From: Solirubrobacteraceae bacterium
GTDB lineage: Bacteria > Actinomycetota > Thermoleophilia > Solirubrobacterales > Solirubrobacteraceae
Assembly (NCBI GenBank): GCA_025935735.1
Contig: JAICUS010000058.1
Coordinates: forward strand, 1-16,416
Direction of reading: 5' to 3'
Length of the DNA: 16,416 bases
This document shows positions 16,399-16,416 of this stretch, piece after piece. Positions within the stretch are counted from its first letter, which is position 1. Every line of letters begins with the position of its first letter. The notes beneath the pieces were generated by a model. The model searched no databases and was not told the DNA's origin. It worked only from the letters and a program-made list of their open reading frames with translations. The position numbers and the translations under genes were made by a program.

Positions 16399-16416
16399 AT
16401 GCCTGTGTTGGCCACC
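16399..16416 (+). CDS. start of a divergent gene running off the window (possible regulator)
   Basis: ATG 16399 (or GTG 16405 in the same frame) follows GGGGAG at 16391-16396 and reads MPVLAT to the window end. The frame is also open upstream to ATG 16306, but no ribosome site precedes that codon. A gene divergent from a sugar operon is often its regulator, and some LacI-family proteins begin with a short leader ending in Ala-Thr before the DNA-binding helix. Six residues cannot establish this. The stretch 16298-16398 otherwise holds nothing I recognise. Confidence 0.25.

Overview
The window is very GC-rich, with GTG and TTG starts, tightly packed genes and several secreted proteins ending in Arg-rich Ig-like modules. 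This suggests a high-GC actinobacterium, and my best guess is Thermoleophilia/Solirubrobacterales (Solirubrobacter, Conexibacter and relatives). That placement is an inference from gene style; no rRNA or other marker gene is present.

Left part (1-5202), accessory and cell-surface genes: the tail of a SnoaL-like protein; a membrane protein resembling a potassium-channel pore but with an altered selectivity filter; a secreted four-cysteine protein of unknown function with a C-terminal Ig-like domain; a secreted TIM-barrel glycoside-hydrolase-like protein; and a multi-pass GT-C (GT39-type) glycosyltransferase. Facing the last of these is a minus-strand secreted protein with a Cys-bracketed Gly-Tyr repeat and a Thr/Pro linker. 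Three plus-strand genes in the window carry a T/CAG-type -10 box exactly 12 bases ahead of the start codon, and a fourth carries one at 14, which suggests leaderless transcripts.

Middle part (5203-7054): a 346-residue soluble protein with an N-terminal QRSAGNRAVARL motif, of the kind found in proteins linked to extracellular contractile injection systems (eCIS) and DUF4157, followed 19 bases later by a VOC/glyoxalase-fold gene. A perfect 22-bp palindrome then separates these genes from the convergent operon.

Right part (7055-16297), minus strand: a complete L-rhamnose uptake and catabolism operon, transcribed from right to left as rhaT-rhaP-rhaQ-rhaS-rhaB-rhaI-rhaEW. The CUT2-type ABC transporter brings rhamnose in, RhaI isomerises it to L-rhamnulose, RhaB phosphorylates it, and the fused RhaEW cleaves rhamnulose-1-phosphate to DHAP and L-lactaldehyde and probably oxidises the lactaldehyde. 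Most junctions overlap by 4-8 bases or are separated by 6-8 bases, so one translationally coupled transcript is likely. It starts from a TTGACA-N17-TTTGAT promoter with a CGATC-N6-GATCG dyad over the -10 and spacer. A divergent reading frame begins at the right edge and could be the regulator, but only six codons of its preferred start are visible.

Most novel candidates: the QRSAGNRAVARL protein as a possible eCIS cargo, the channel with a non-canonical filter, the repeated leaderless promoter box, and the unusual start region of rhaT.
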